A stretch of DNA of 64,000 bases from Peribacillus asahii (lineage in GTDB: Bacteria; Bacillota; Bacilli; Bacillales; DSM-1321), in contig NZ_CP026095.1 in the NCBI RefSeq assembly GCF_004006295.1, positions 1,226,001 to 1,290,000 on the forward strand, in the 5' to 3' direction. This document shows positions 1 through 8,623 of the stretch, one piece after another (the first letter of the stretch is position 1; each line of letters starts with the position of its first letter). The translations under genes were made by a program, and so were the position numbers. The notes under the pieces are model-generated. The model did not search any database and was not told the DNA's origin. It was given only the letters and a program-made list of their open reading frames with translations.

Positions 1-1
1 T

Positions 2-631
2 CCTCATCAATTATCTGGTGGGCAACAACAGAGGGTTGCTCTGGCCCGTGCGCTTGTTATGGAGCCTAAAGTTCTACTTTTAGATGAACCGTTAAGCGCA
101 TTGGATGCTAAAATCAGAAAAAATCTGCAAAAAGAATTAAGAAGAATACAAAAAGAATTAGATATTACAACGATTTTTGTTACACATGATCAGGAAGAAG
201 CCATGACGATGTCTGATCGAATTTTTGTGATGAATAAAGGAAATGTGGTACAGTCCGGTTCTCCATCAGAAATTTATACCTCACCAGTGAATACATTTGT
301 TGCAAAATTCATTGGAAATTATAACGTTTGTAATATGGAGATTTTTAGAAAACTCATTCATAGCACAGAATTAAGAGGAAATGACGTTGCTATTCGTCCG
401 GAAGTTTTACAGTTAGCTCCTGTTGGTGAGGAGGGATTGGATCTACAAGAGAATTGGCGAATTAAAGGGGTTATTAAAGACGTTTCTATGACGGGCAATG
501 TTTTAAGATATGAAGTAGAAACAGAGGAGTCCTCTTTCCATGTAGACTATCTTCACCACCAAGGGACAATGTTTGAACGAGGAACATGTGTTCAAATGTT
601 TTTGCCGAAGAAAGAGTGCATTATCTTATAA
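2..631 (+). CDS. ABC importer ATP-binding subunit, 3' part
   Basis: The gene runs in from the left edge, so only about 209 C-terminal codons are visible. The first residues carry the ABC signature (LSGGQQQR), followed by Walker B ([12 protein letters not shown]), the H-loop (FVTHDQEEA) and a C-terminal TOBE-type beta domain over the last 90 residues. That order is typical of PotA/FbpC/MalK-class importer ATPases, which energise uptake from the cytoplasmic face. The substrate cannot be told: permease and binding protein lie outside the window. It is followed after 27 bp by a DeoR regulator and then a HAD phosphatase, a combination that hints at uptake of a phosphorylated or sugar-like compound, but that is inference. 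Confidence 0.9.
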   Translation, partial: PHQLSGGQQQRVALARALVMEPKVLLLDEPLSALDAKIRKNLQKELRRIQKELDITTIFVTHDQEEAMTMSDRIFVMNKGNVVQSGSPSEIYTSPVNTFVAKFIGNYNVCNMEIFRKLIHSTELRGNDVAIRPEVLQLAPVGEEGLDLQENWRIKGVIKDVSMTGNVLRYEVETEESSFHVDYLHHQGTMFERGTCVQMFLPKKECIIL

Positions 632-658
632 ATTATTAATAATAACAAGGAGAGAAAT

Positions 659-1441
659 ATGTCAGTTTTACCAGAAGAAAGAAAGAATGAAATTCTAAAA
701 GAACTGAACAAAACGGGAAAAGTAAAAGTCATGGAATTAGTTGATCAATTTAATGTTTCAGAGGAAACGATTCGACGCGATTTGATGATATTAGAGGAAA
801 AGGGGCTTTTAAAGAGGGTTTACGGTGGAGCAATTAAAACAGTCTTTCAGTTTGAGGAACCTCCATTTACGCAACGTACAACGGTGAATCAACAAGCGAA
901 AGTTAAGGTGGGTAAAAAAGCGGTAGAACTTATTTCTAACGGAGATGTAATTGCCATTGATGTAGGGACAACTATGCTTGAATTTGCGCAGTGTATTGAA
1001 AACAAAAAGGATATCACGATTTTAACCAATTCTCTTCCTGTATCATCCGTGTTGACTGAATCGCTCAATCAAAATAAGTTTACAGGCCAAGTTCTATTGC
1101 TAGGCGGACAAATTGATCCAAAGCATCAATCTATAACTGGCAGTCTCACGGAACAAATGTTAAATCAGTTTAATGTTGATAAAGCGTTCATTTCAGCTGG
1201 TGGTGTTTCTATTCAAAGTGGGGTTAGTAATTATCATCTACATGAAGCATTAGTTTCGCGAAAGATGGCCGAAGTATCCAAGCAAGTTATCATGTTAACG
1301 GATTACTCTAAAATAGGTGTCGATACATTTTGTAAAGTGTGGCCTCTAGAAAAATTCGATGTGATTGTCTGTGAGCAACCATTTCCAGAGGAATGGAAGA
1401 GTTATTCGAAGCTAGAGGAAATCAATTGGATTCAGGCATAG
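659..1441 (+). CDS. DeoR/GlpR-family transcriptional regulator
   Basis: 260 residues, the usual length for the family. An N-terminal winged helix-turn-helix lies at about residues 18-56 (VSEETIRRDL is the classic DeoR recognition helix), followed by a DeoRC sugar-phosphate sensor domain with the family segments AIDVGTT and LLGGQ. These regulators normally repress nearby sugar or nucleoside genes and respond to phosphorylated intermediates. The start is set by AAGGAGAG eight bases upstream. It lies 27 bp after the ABC ATPase gene, so the two are probably cotranscribed and the importer is the likely target. A hairpin follows the stop, separating it from the next gene. Confidence 0.9.
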   Translation: MSVLPEERKNEILKELNKTGKVKVMELVDQFNVSEETIRRDLMILEEKGLLKRVYGGAIKTVFQFEEPPFTQRTTVNQQAKVKVGKKAVELISNGDVIAIDVGTTMLEFAQCIENKKDITILTNSLPVSSVLTESLNQNKFTGQVLLLGGQIDPKHQSITGSLTEQMLNQFNVDKAFISAGGVSIQSGVSNYHLHEALVSRKMAEVSKQVIMLTDYSKIGVDTFCKVWPLEKFDVIVCEQPFPEEWKSYSKLEEINWIQA

Positions 1442-1481
1442 TGAATCTATAAAAGGGCGCATAGAGATAGAGATAGAGATG

Positions 1482-1506
1482 GAAGAAGGGTTTCCCTCTT
1501 CTTTTG
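1482..1506 (+). terminator. Rho-independent terminator after DeoR gene
   Basis: Inverted arms GAAGAAGGG and CCCTCTTCT around a TTT loop, followed by TTTT and, after a few bases, a second T run. It ends the ABC-DeoR unit. Just before it, at 1461-1480, is a short AGATAG-type tandem repeat with no evident role. Confidence 0.6.
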
Positions 1507-1571
1507 ATTGCCTTTTTTAAAAATTAGAAAGAAAAACGTAATAGATAGACTGAGAAAAGGGGCTATATAAT

Positions 1572-2444
1572 ATGAGTTTTATTGCAATAGATTTAGATGG
1601 AACATTATTGAATGACCAGAATGAAATTAGTGAAGAAAATATAAAAGCAATTCAATATGCCGAAGATAGAGGTTTTGAAGTGGTGATTTCAACAGGTCGG
1701 GCTTATTTTGATGTTCAAGCAATTTGTGAAAAAGCAGGGATTGCTCCATTTGTAATCGGTACAAATGGAGCAACCATTCATTCAAAAAATAAGACATGTG
1801 TTTCTTCTGTTACTTTAACTAAAGATTGTGTTGAAACTATTATTCAATGGTTAGATGAACGAAATTATTATTATGAAGTGTTTACTGATAAGGCTATTTA
1901 TACTCTTAAGAAAGGAAGAGAACATTTTTATAATGAGATTCAACGTTTGAAAAGGGCAGATTTAGATGCAGATATGAAAGAGTTAGTTGAAGTAGCGGAA
2001 AGACAATTTGATCAGTTTGGGTATGTGTTAGTTGAAAACTATTATGACATATTAAAACAGGAGGAGGAGTTTTACAATATTTTAGTTTGTTCTTTTGATA
2101 AAAAGGAGTTAGAGGAAGCACGGAGTCAATTCAAAAAGTTTGATGAGTTGATGGTTGTTTCATCTGCCGATCATAATATTGAGATTACTAGTAAAAGAGC
2201 TTCAAAAGGAATGGCCCTTGAAAAATTAGCTTGCTTGATGAATAAATCTTTAGATCAGGCTATGGCAATTGGAGACAGCAATAATGATTTATCTATGTTC
2301 CAGAAAGTTACATACAGTGTAGCGATGGGAAATGCGAAAGATGTGATAAAAGCTGCCTGTACAACGACAACCCTTAAAAACAATGAAAATGGGGTAGCTC
2401 AGGCTATTTACCGATATATGGATAACTTCGTGATTCAAAAGTAA
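1572..2444 (+). CDS. Cof-type HAD-superfamily phosphatase
   Basis: 290 residues with all HAD motifs: motif I DLDGTL at residues 7-12 (nucleophile Asp7), motif II STGR near residue 40, the lysine segment KGMALEKL and motif III GDSNND in the C-terminal third. The large cap between motifs II and III makes it a Cof/YwpJ-type (subfamily IIB) enzyme. These are cytoplasmic Mg-dependent phosphatases of sugar phosphates, nucleotides or FMN; the exact substrate cannot be read from sequence. The ribosome site GAAAAGGGG precedes the ATG. The following SMR gene begins 29 bp after its stop, so the two may share a transcript. Confidence 0.88.
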   Translation: MSFIAIDLDGTLLNDQNEISEENIKAIQYAEDRGFEVVISTGRAYFDVQAICEKAGIAPFVIGTNGATIHSKNKTCVSSVTLTKDCVETIIQWLDERNYYYEVFTDKAIYTLKKGREHFYNEIQRLKRADLDADMKELVEVAERQFDQFGYVLVENYYDILKQEEEFYNILVCSFDKKELEEARSQFKKFDELMVVSSADHNIEITSKRASKGMALEKLACLMNKSLDQAMAIGDSNNDLSMFQKVTYSVAMGNAKDVIKAACTTTTLKNNENGVAQAIYRYMDNFVIQK

Positions 2445-2473
2445 GTGCTGCTGTTGAAGGAGAGAGTAATAAA

Positions 2474-2818
2474 ATGGCATGGATATATATCATAATGGCA
2501 GGGTTTTTGGAGGTTGTTTGGGTGATTGGTCTTAAATATTCACAAGGCTTTACCCAGCTTATACCTAGTGTACTAACAGCAGGTATTATAATTTTTAGTT
2601 TTTTTTTACTTTCAAAAGCTTTACATTCCATTCCCTTAGGAACTGGTTACGCCATTTTCACTGGATTGGGAACGGTGGGGACAGTAGTAGCTGGTATGCT
2701 TTTTTGGGGAGAGCCTATTAATCTACTGAAAGCATTTTTTGTAGCTTTAATGATTCTAGGTATAGTTGGAATAAAAAACAGCCCGACACAGTCTAAAACA
2801 GCAAAGGAAATGAAATGA
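2474..2818 (+). CDS. SMR-family small cation exporter, first subunit (YkkC/Gdx-like)
   Basis: 114 residues forming four hydrophobic helices. Glu13 in helix 1 (AGFLEVVWVIGLK) is the conserved substrate/proton-binding acid of the small multidrug resistance family, and the segment GTGYAIFTGLGTVGTV in helix 3 matches the SugE/Gdx/YkkC branch. Members exchange protons for guanidinium or quaternary ammonium compounds as dual-topology or paired dimers. The ribosome site GGAGAGAG precedes the ATG. A second SMR gene follows 29 bp downstream, the usual heterodimer layout, but it is frameshifted here. I do not see a guanidine-I (ykkC) riboswitch upstream; the space to the HAD gene is only 29 bp. Confidence 0.88.
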   Translation: MAWIYIIMAGFLEVVWVIGLKYSQGFTQLIPSVLTAGIIIFSFFLLSKALHSIPLGTGYAIFTGLGTVGTVVAGMLFWGEPINLLKAFFVALMILGIVGIKNSPTQSKTAKEMK

Positions 2819-2847
2819 TTTACACAAGAATAGGAGGAGATGATTCG

Positions 2848-3167
2848 ATGGCTTATTTTTTCTTCTGATTGCCGGTTTCGCAGAGATTGGCAGTGTCATA
2901 TGTCTAAAACGCGCAGATGGGTTTAAAAAATTATTACCCTCTTTAGCTTGTCTATTTTTTGGGAGTTTAAGCTTTTATTTTCTTTCTTTGTCATTAACCT
3001 CTCTTCCGGTAGGAACTGCTTATGCAATATGGACCGGTATTGGCTCTGTTGGAAGTGTTTTAGCAGGCATGATTTTCTTTAATGAACCTAGAAGTTTAAG
3101 ATCCATCCTATTAATTATGTGTATTGTTATAGGCGCTATAGGTATTAAGATGACTTCTGGACATTAA
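2848..3167 (+). pseudogene. SMR exporter second subunit, frameshifted at codons 4-6
   Basis: A good ribosome site (AGGAGGAGA) precedes ATG 2848, but this frame stops at TGA 2866-2868 after six codons. Frame -1 from 2862 then reads a full SMR protein (LLIAGFAEIGSVICLKR onward, ending KMTSGH, stop 3165-3167) with Glu13, GTAYAIWTGIGSVGSV and four helices. No start codon exists in that frame, so the protein needs a -1 shift. The shift point is a T6 run followed by C. Either one T was lost, or the ribosome slips on the heptamer T TTT TTC, which is in the correct phase. It is the natural partner of the gene at 2474-2818. Confidence 0.85.
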
Positions 3168-3229
3168 GATTGGATGTTTAAGTAGCAGCTAATATAGAAA
3201 AAGTACAATCCCTATGGAGGAGAAGAGAA

Positions 3230-4564
3230 ATGAAAAATGTTCAAGATTGGATAGAAGAATATCCTTTAATAAACGAGTTAGTGGCTACAGAGGAAGTGTT
3301 TTGGTCAAATCCTAAATATAAACCATTTCAAACTGTGTTGGAAAATCTCCCGCTTAATGATACTGATGTAAAAGATGCCGTGGAAAGGTTAAAGCGTTTT
3401 GCTCCTTACATCGCTAAAGCTTTTCCAGAAACAAGAAAACTTAAAGGAATCATAGAATCCCCTATTGTACCCATTCCGGCGATGCATCAACAGTTATCAC
3501 ATATGTATGAGCAGCCGTTAGATGGGACATTTTTGTTGAAATGTGATAGCCATCTCCCTATTTCAGGTTCCATTAAAGCACGCGGGGGTATTTACGAAGT
3601 GTTAAAACACGGAGAAGCATTAGCTCTTGAACATGGTTTATTGACGGTAGAGGATGATTATTCTATCTTTGATAGTGAAAAATTTAGAAACTTTTTTTCA
3701 CAATACTCCATTGCGGTAGGATCTACGGGCAACTTAGGGTTGAGTATAGGCATTATGAGTGCCAAATTGGGCTTCAAAGTAACAGTTCATATGTCTGCTG
3801 ATGCGAAGGAATGGAAAAAAAATCTTCTGAAAAGCAAAGGAGTAACAGTTATCGAATATAAGGAAGATTATAGCAAAGCCGTCAAAGAAGGGCGAAAGCA
3901 GGCGCATAGTGAAGCGAATTGTTACTTTATTGATGACGAAAACTCTCGTGATTTATTTTTAGGATATGCAGTAGCAGCAAGCAGATTAAAAAAACAATTA
4001 GAGGATTTAAATGTAACAGTAGATGAAAACCATCCGCTATTTGTTTACCTTCCATGCGGAGTGGGCGGTGGACCCGGGGGAGTGGCTTTTGGTTTGAAAC
4101 TACTATATCAAGATCACGTACATTGCTTTTTTGCAGAACCTACACATTCTCCGTGTATGTTACTTGGACTGGTAACAGGGTTGCATGATAAGGTGTCTGT
4201 ACAAGATTTTGGAATTGACAACATCACATCAGCAGATGGTCTTGCGGTCGGACGACCATCAGGGTTCGTTGGTCCAACTATTGAACCTTTATTAAGCGGA
4301 AGTTATACGGTAAGTGACAATGAATTATTTAAACTATTAAGCACATTGGCTGATACAGAAAATATTCACCTGGAGCCTTCTGCATTAGCCGGTGTAATAG
4401 GACCCGTAAAGTTATGGAACGAAAAACAAGGTAAGGAGTATATAAAAAATCATAACTTAAAAGATAAAATGAAAAATGCTGTACATCTCATGTGGGCTAC
4501 CGGTGGAAGTATGGTTCCTAAAGAAATAATGAATGAGTATTATAAAAAAGGATCGGAATTATGA
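3230..4564 (+). CDS. dsdA: D-serine dehydratase (ammonia-lyase)
   Basis: 444 residues, full length for DsdA, which is a PLP enzyme converting D-serine to pyruvate and ammonia in the cytoplasm. The cofactor lysine sits in SGSIKARGG (Lys116), the phosphate-binding glycine loop is [10 protein letters not shown], and [11 protein letters not shown] is the substrate/cofactor loop typical of fold-type II PLP enzymes. The ribosome site TGGAGGAG lies nine bases before the ATG. It stands alone between the SMR pair and a terminator, without a dsdC/dsdX neighbour, so detoxification or scavenging of D-serine without a dedicated importer is likely. Confidence 0.95.
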   Translation: MKNVQDWIEEYPLINELVATEEVFWSNPKYKPFQTVLENLPLNDTDVKDAVERLKRFAPYIAKAFPETRKLKGIIESPIVPIPAMHQQLSHMYEQPLDGTFLLKCDSHLPISGSIKARGGIYEVLKHGEALALEHGLLTVEDDYSIFDSEKFRNFFSQYSIAVGSTGNLGLSIGIMSAKLGFKVTVHMSADAKEWKKNLLKSKGVTVIEYKEDYSKAVKEGRKQAHSEANCYFIDDENSRDLFLGYAVAASRLKKQLEDLNVTVDENHPLFVYLPCGVGGGPGGVAFGLKLLYQDHVHCFFAEPTHSPCMLLGLVTGLHDKVSVQDFGIDNITSADGLAVGRPSGFVGPTIEPLLSGSYTVSDNELFKLLSTLADTENIHLEPSALAGVIGPVKLWNEKQGKEYIKNHNLKDKMKNAVHLMWATGGSMVPKEIMNEYYKKGSEL

Positions 4565-4685
4565 TCAATCAGAATTCCTATGGAGTTAGAGGCATCGTGA
4601 GAATTGGTGTTTCAAAAGAAATAAAGAACAATGAGGACTATATTGCTAAGGGGCTATGTAGTTCATTATGGATAAATAAACATTC

Positions 4686-4715
4686 AGCTCAGTCTTTGGA
4701 CTGGGCTTCTTTTGT
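4686..4715 (+). terminator. Terminator after dsdA
   Basis: Arms AGCTCAGTC and GACTGGGCT (one G-T pair) around a four-base loop, followed by TCTTTTGTT. Between the dsdA stop and this hairpin an open frame translates to RIGVSKEIKNNE, which resembles the N-terminus of alanine dehydrogenase but is not followed by the rest of that protein. Confidence 0.65.
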
Positions 4716-5019
4716 TAAACTAAGTGTCTCTTTATTAATGAATAGGGGGCGCATGACAAAAATCAACAGAGTCATATAAAAATAATTTACTGTGAATGAA
4801 GTTCGATAAAATATGATATAATTTGTGATGAAATAACATTTTTAGGTTGATTTGTAATATGAAAAGTGAAGGGAGTCTCTTTCGAATAGATAAATATATG
4901 TCAAAAAATATCGAAATGTTCAAAAAAGTATATATGCAAGTTAGGGCCTTATTACTTATTGGTAAGCTTCACTTTCATATAAAATAATGGATAAAAAAAT
5001 AACGGGGCGGGGAGGAAGT

Positions 5020-7761
5020 ATGAAATTTACAACAAAGCTCTATACGAGCATCGGCTTCATTTTACTATTAATTTCTATTAGCGTCGTTATTTTAATGAGC
5101 ATGCTTGAACAGTCTATAATTAAGATGAACGTCGTGGTGAATGAACTATATGAACGAATTGACATTGCTTCAGAGATAAAATATGAAACTGCCAATATTG
5201 GAAGAGCGTTCAGGGAGGCTACAGCAACTTCGGTAAATGGGAACAATAGAGAAGCCTTGAATGCTTGGGAAGAATCAAACTTGAGGATCAAACAAGGAAT
5301 TGAGTCACTTAAAGAACTGGATACGCAAGAAAAATCACTTGATTTAATGGAACAATATACAACACTGCATGATTCATATCAAGATATGGTACAGCAAGTC
5401 ATAGTATGGAAAAAAGTAGATATTGAGGTTGGTAGTCAAGCGGCAATGGTGGATGAAATCAAACTTACTCGGGAAAGAATGCTTCAAACTTCTCAACTCC
5501 TTCTTGGATTACAAGAACAAGAGATGAAGAATGAACTTTTAAGATCTCGAGACACTTATAATTGGGCTGTCACATCGATATATATCTATTTAGCTATCAG
5601 CTTGAGCTTAGGAATAGGACTGATTATTTGGATTATTAGAAGTATGACTAAGAACCTCAATAAGGTAACGACTGTTATGGACAGTGTTAGCAATAGTAAT
5701 GGGGATGATTTACCTCGTATTGAAATCGTTTCCAAAGATGAGATTGGTTCAATTGCAGCTGCTTTTAACACAATGGTTTCGGAGCTTGAGGCACATAGTA
5801 AGTTAGAAAAACACTTATTAGAGGAAGCTGAAGAACATGGCTGGCTTAAAACGAAAATTGCTGAAATAGCAACGATGTACCCGGAGGCTAAAGATATACA
5901 GATGCTGGGTGAGTCATTCATTTCTAAGCTTGTTCCTATAGTAGATGCGAGTTTCGGTGTTTTATATTTGAAGAGTGAAAATGGAGCTCAGCCGTATCTT
6001 AAAAAGATAGCAGCGTATGCTTTTTCAAATCAGTTTAAGGCATCTGAAGGTTTTTATATTGGAGAAGGGCTTGTTGGACAATGTGCGCTTGAAAAACAGG
6101 CCATCCTGCTTACACAAGTACCAGAAGATTATATAAGCATACGTTCCGGTACAGGGGAAGGTTCACCAAGAAATATTATTATCTTACCTGTGCAACTTGA
6201 AGGAGAGGTGCTTGCGGTAATCGAAATTGCCTCCTTCCACGCCTTTACCTCTAGTCAAGTTAAGCTTCTTGAAGAAATCAATAGTACGTTAGGAATGGCC
6301 ATCAATAGTATGTTAAATCATATGAGAGCAGAACGATTGTTGCAAGAATCACAAGCTTTAACAGAAGAACTTCAAGTCCAATCTGAAGAATTACAATTAC
6401 AGCAAGAGGAATTAAGGACGACAAATGAGAAACTTGAGGAGCAGTATACAGCCTCCGAGCAGAAGAAAAAAGAGTTAGAAAAAGTAAGGGAGGCTCTTGA
6501 AGAAAAAGCTCAACAATTAGAGATTAGCTCACAATATAAATCGGAGTTTCTTGCTAACATGTCTCATGAGCTTAGGACACCACTGAATAGTTTACTCATT
6601 TTGGCACGGATTCTTTCTGAAAACGAAGAGGGCAATCTTTCAAAGAAACAAGAGGAATACACTCGGACCATCTATACTTCGGGTAATGATTTACTCTTTT
6701 TGATAAATGATATTTTAGATTTGGCCAAAATAGAGTCGGGTAAATTAGAAGTGATTTCCAAGGAAGTCAATCTATACGATGTACAAGATTATTTGAGTAA
6801 GCAATTCTCACCTATTGCTAGTCAGAAAGATATTCAGTTTAACGTTCAATTGGAACCTACTGTATCAAACTATTTATATACAGATGAACAATGTCTAAAA
6901 CAAATATTAAAAAATCTGCTGTCCAATGCCTTTAAATTTACTGAAAGCGGTAGTGTATCGCTGCAAGTTCGAAAGGTACGGACGGAATATATTGAGAAAC
7001 AAATGCCTGTGAGTGCTCAGGCAGAGTATATGCTAGCTTTTTCGGTTATTGATACGGGCATCGGGGTACCTAGAGAAAAACAAAGAGTGATATTTGATGC
7101 CTTTAAACAGGCTGATGGAACGACAAGTCGAAAGTATGGCGGGACAGGTTTAGGGTTATCCATAAGTCGTGAAATGGCTTCTGTATTAGGCGGCTTTATC
7201 GAGTTAACAAGTGAAGTTGGAAAGGGAAGCAACTTTACACTATATTTACCAATCCTGCAATCAAGCGAGATACTAGAGGCAAACTCCTATATAGAGGAAG
7301 CTGCAGCAGGGCTTGAATATGAGGATTATTCACTGAATGAAGAAGGCAGCAGTATAAACGAAGAGGGCAAATCTTCGCTCAAACATAAAAAAGTACTCAT
7401 TGTGGATGATGATATACGAAATGTTTATGCATTAACAATTGCACTTGAAAAATATGAAATGGATATCATTGTAGCTGAAAATGGCCGTGAAGGGATTGAA
7501 ATGTTACAAGGTAATCCAGATACCGATATTGTTTTAATGGACATTATGATGCCTGAAATGGATGGTTTTGAGGCGATGCGTAGAATCAGACAACTACCAA
7601 GGTATGAAACATTACCGATTATTGCGCTGACGGCGAAGGCTATGAAACAGAGTCGCGAAGAATGTTTAGCTGCAGGAGCAACGGATTATATTAGTAAGCC
7701 GATTGATGTAGATCAATTATTTTCGCTTATGCATGTATGGTTATATAGAAAGGAAGGATAA
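5020..7761 (+). CDS. Membrane hybrid histidine kinase (4HB/CHASE3-like, HAMP, GAF, HisKA, HATPase, REC)
   Basis: 913 residues from ATG 5020, chosen over ATG 4987 because GGGGAGGAAG lies just before it. Two helices (about residues 8-28 and 185-210) bracket an extracytoplasmic helical sensor. Then come a HAMP domain (ending DEIGSIAAAFNTMVSELE), a GAF domain, a long coiled coil rich in E/Q, a HisKA box (FLANMSHELRTPLNS), HATPase motifs (NLLSNAFKFT, DTGIGV, GGTGLGLSIS) and a C-terminal receiver (VLIVDDD, LMDIMMPEMDG). The order, and the adjacent CheR-type gene, resemble RsbK-RsbM of the Bacillus cereus group, where the kinase feeds general stress control. No rsbY or sigB is visible here, so output is unknown. 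Confidence 0.9.
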   Translation: MKFTTKLYTSIGFILLLISISVVILMSMLEQSIIKMNVVVNELYERIDIASEIKYETANIGRAFREATATSVNGNNREALNAWEESNLRIKQGIESLKELDTQEKSLDLMEQYTTLHDSYQDMVQQVIVWKKVDIEVGSQAAMVDEIKLTRERMLQTSQLLLGLQEQEMKNELLRSRDTYNWAVTSIYIYLAISLSLGIGLIIWIIRSMTKNLNKVTTVMDSVSNSNGDDLPRIEIVSKDEIGSIAAAFNTMVSELEAHSKLEKHLLEEAEEHGWLKTKIAEIATMYPEAKDIQMLGESFISKLVPIVDASFGVLYLKSENGAQPYLKKIAAYAFSNQFKASEGFYIGEGLVGQCALEKQAILLTQVPEDYISIRSGTGEGSPRNIIILPVQLEGEVLAVIEIASFHAFTSSQVKLLEEINSTLGMAINSMLNHMRAERLLQESQALTEELQVQSEELQLQQEELRTTNEKLEEQYTASEQKKKELEKVREALEEKAQQLEISSQYKSEFLANMSHELRTPLNSLLILARILSENEEGNLSKKQEEYTRTIYTSGNDLLFLINDILDLAKIESGKLEVISKEVNLYDVQDYLSKQFSPIASQKDIQFNVQLEPTVSNYLYTDEQCLKQILKNLLSNAFKFTESGSVSLQVRKVRTEYIEKQMPVSAQAEYMLAFSVIDTGIGVPREKQRVIFDAFKQADGTTSRKYGGTGLGLSISREMASVLGGFIELTSEVGKGSNFTLYLPILQSSEILEANSYIEEAAAGLEYEDYSLNEEGSSINEEGKSSLKHKKVLIVDDDIRNVYALTIALEKYEMDIIVAENGREGIEMLQGNPDTDIVLMDIMMPEMDGFEAMRRIRQLPRYETLPIIALTAKAMKQSREECLAAGATDYISKPIDVDQLFSLMHVWLYRKEG

Positions 7762-7771
7762 TCAATTAAGA

Positions 7772-8623
7772 ATGAAAAATAAAATCATACAAGATCCAGT
7801 ACAAGATCAAGAGATAGAGCGAATTGAAATCGAGTTACTTCTAGAAGCCATTTACCGCTATTATGGTTATGATTTTAGAAATTATGCACAGTCCTTCCTG
7901 CAAAGGAGGATTTTGCAACGTGTTCGCAATGAAAATCTGACAAGTGTTTCAGCATTGCAGGAAAAGCTGCTTCGTGATCCTGAGGTAATGAAGAGATTAT
8001 TTTCTGACCTTTCGATAAATGTTACAGAGATGTTTCGTGATCCGGCATTTTTCCAGTCTTTTCGAAAAAATATTGTTCCTTTTGTAAAAGATTATCCAGA
8101 TATTCGAATTTGGCATGTAGGCTGCTCGACTGGTGAGGAAGTTTATTCAATGGCTATTCTGTTACATGAAGAAGGGATCTATGAAAAAGCTAAGATTTGG
8201 GCAACCGATATTAATCCAAAAATTTTAGAGCAAGCAAAGAAAGGTACTTTTTCTTTAGCAAATATGCAGATATATACAAAAAATTATATGGAAGCTGGCG
8301 GAATAAGGGCTTTTTCAGAATATTATAAGGTCGTAGGTGAACAAGTTGTTTTCCACCCCTTTCTGCAAAAAAATATTATGTTTGCAGAGCATAACTTAGT
8401 AACAGATTCTTCATTTAATGAGTTTGATATTATTATTTGTCGAAATGTTCTTATCTATTTTAATAAGAGTTTACAAAATGATGTCCATCAGCTTTTTTAT
8501 GAAAGTCTAAGTTTATCAGGTTTTATCGGGTTGGGCAAAAGAGAGGGGATTAGATTTACACGTCATGGAAACTGCTATGAAGAAATCGACTCAACAGAAA
8601 AACTATACCGTAAATATAAATAA
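7772..8623 (+). CDS. CheR-type SAM-dependent protein methyltransferase
   Basis: 283 residues from ATG 7772, with AGGAAGG upstream and overlapping the kinase stop; an in-frame ATG at 7733 lies inside the kinase gene and has no ribosome site. The CheR N-domain helices ([16 protein letters not shown]) are followed by the SAM-binding fold with [16 protein letters not shown], the acidic motif WATDINP and the RNVLIYF segment. CheR enzymes methylate glutamates of receptors. Placed directly after a hybrid kinase and away from any chemoreceptor operon, this one more likely methylates that kinase, as RsbM does for RsbK in B. cereus. That role is inferred from context. Confidence 0.88.
   Translation: MKNKIIQDPVQDQEIERIEIELLLEAIYRYYGYDFRNYAQSFLQRRILQRVRNENLTSVSALQEKLLRDPEVMKRLFSDLSINVTEMFRDPAFFQSFRKNIVPFVKDYPDIRIWHVGCSTGEEVYSMAILLHEEGIYEKAKIWATDINPKILEQAKKGTFSLANMQIYTKNYMEAGGIRAFSEYYKVVGEQVVFHPFLQKNIMFAEHNLVTDSSFNEFDIIICRNVLIYFNKSLQNDVHQLFYESLSLSGFIGLGKREGIRFTRHGNCYEEIDSTEKLYRKYK

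Noticed and set aside
2445..2473. Guanidine-I (ykkC) riboswitch expected before a YkkC-like exporter
   Set aside because: Only 29 bases separate the exporter from the HAD gene; there is no room and no conserved ACGR-type motif.
4561..4779. 72-codon plus-strand frame overlapping the dsdA stop
   Set aside because: It runs through the dsdA terminator, has no separate ribosome site, and only a 12-residue segment resembles a known protein.
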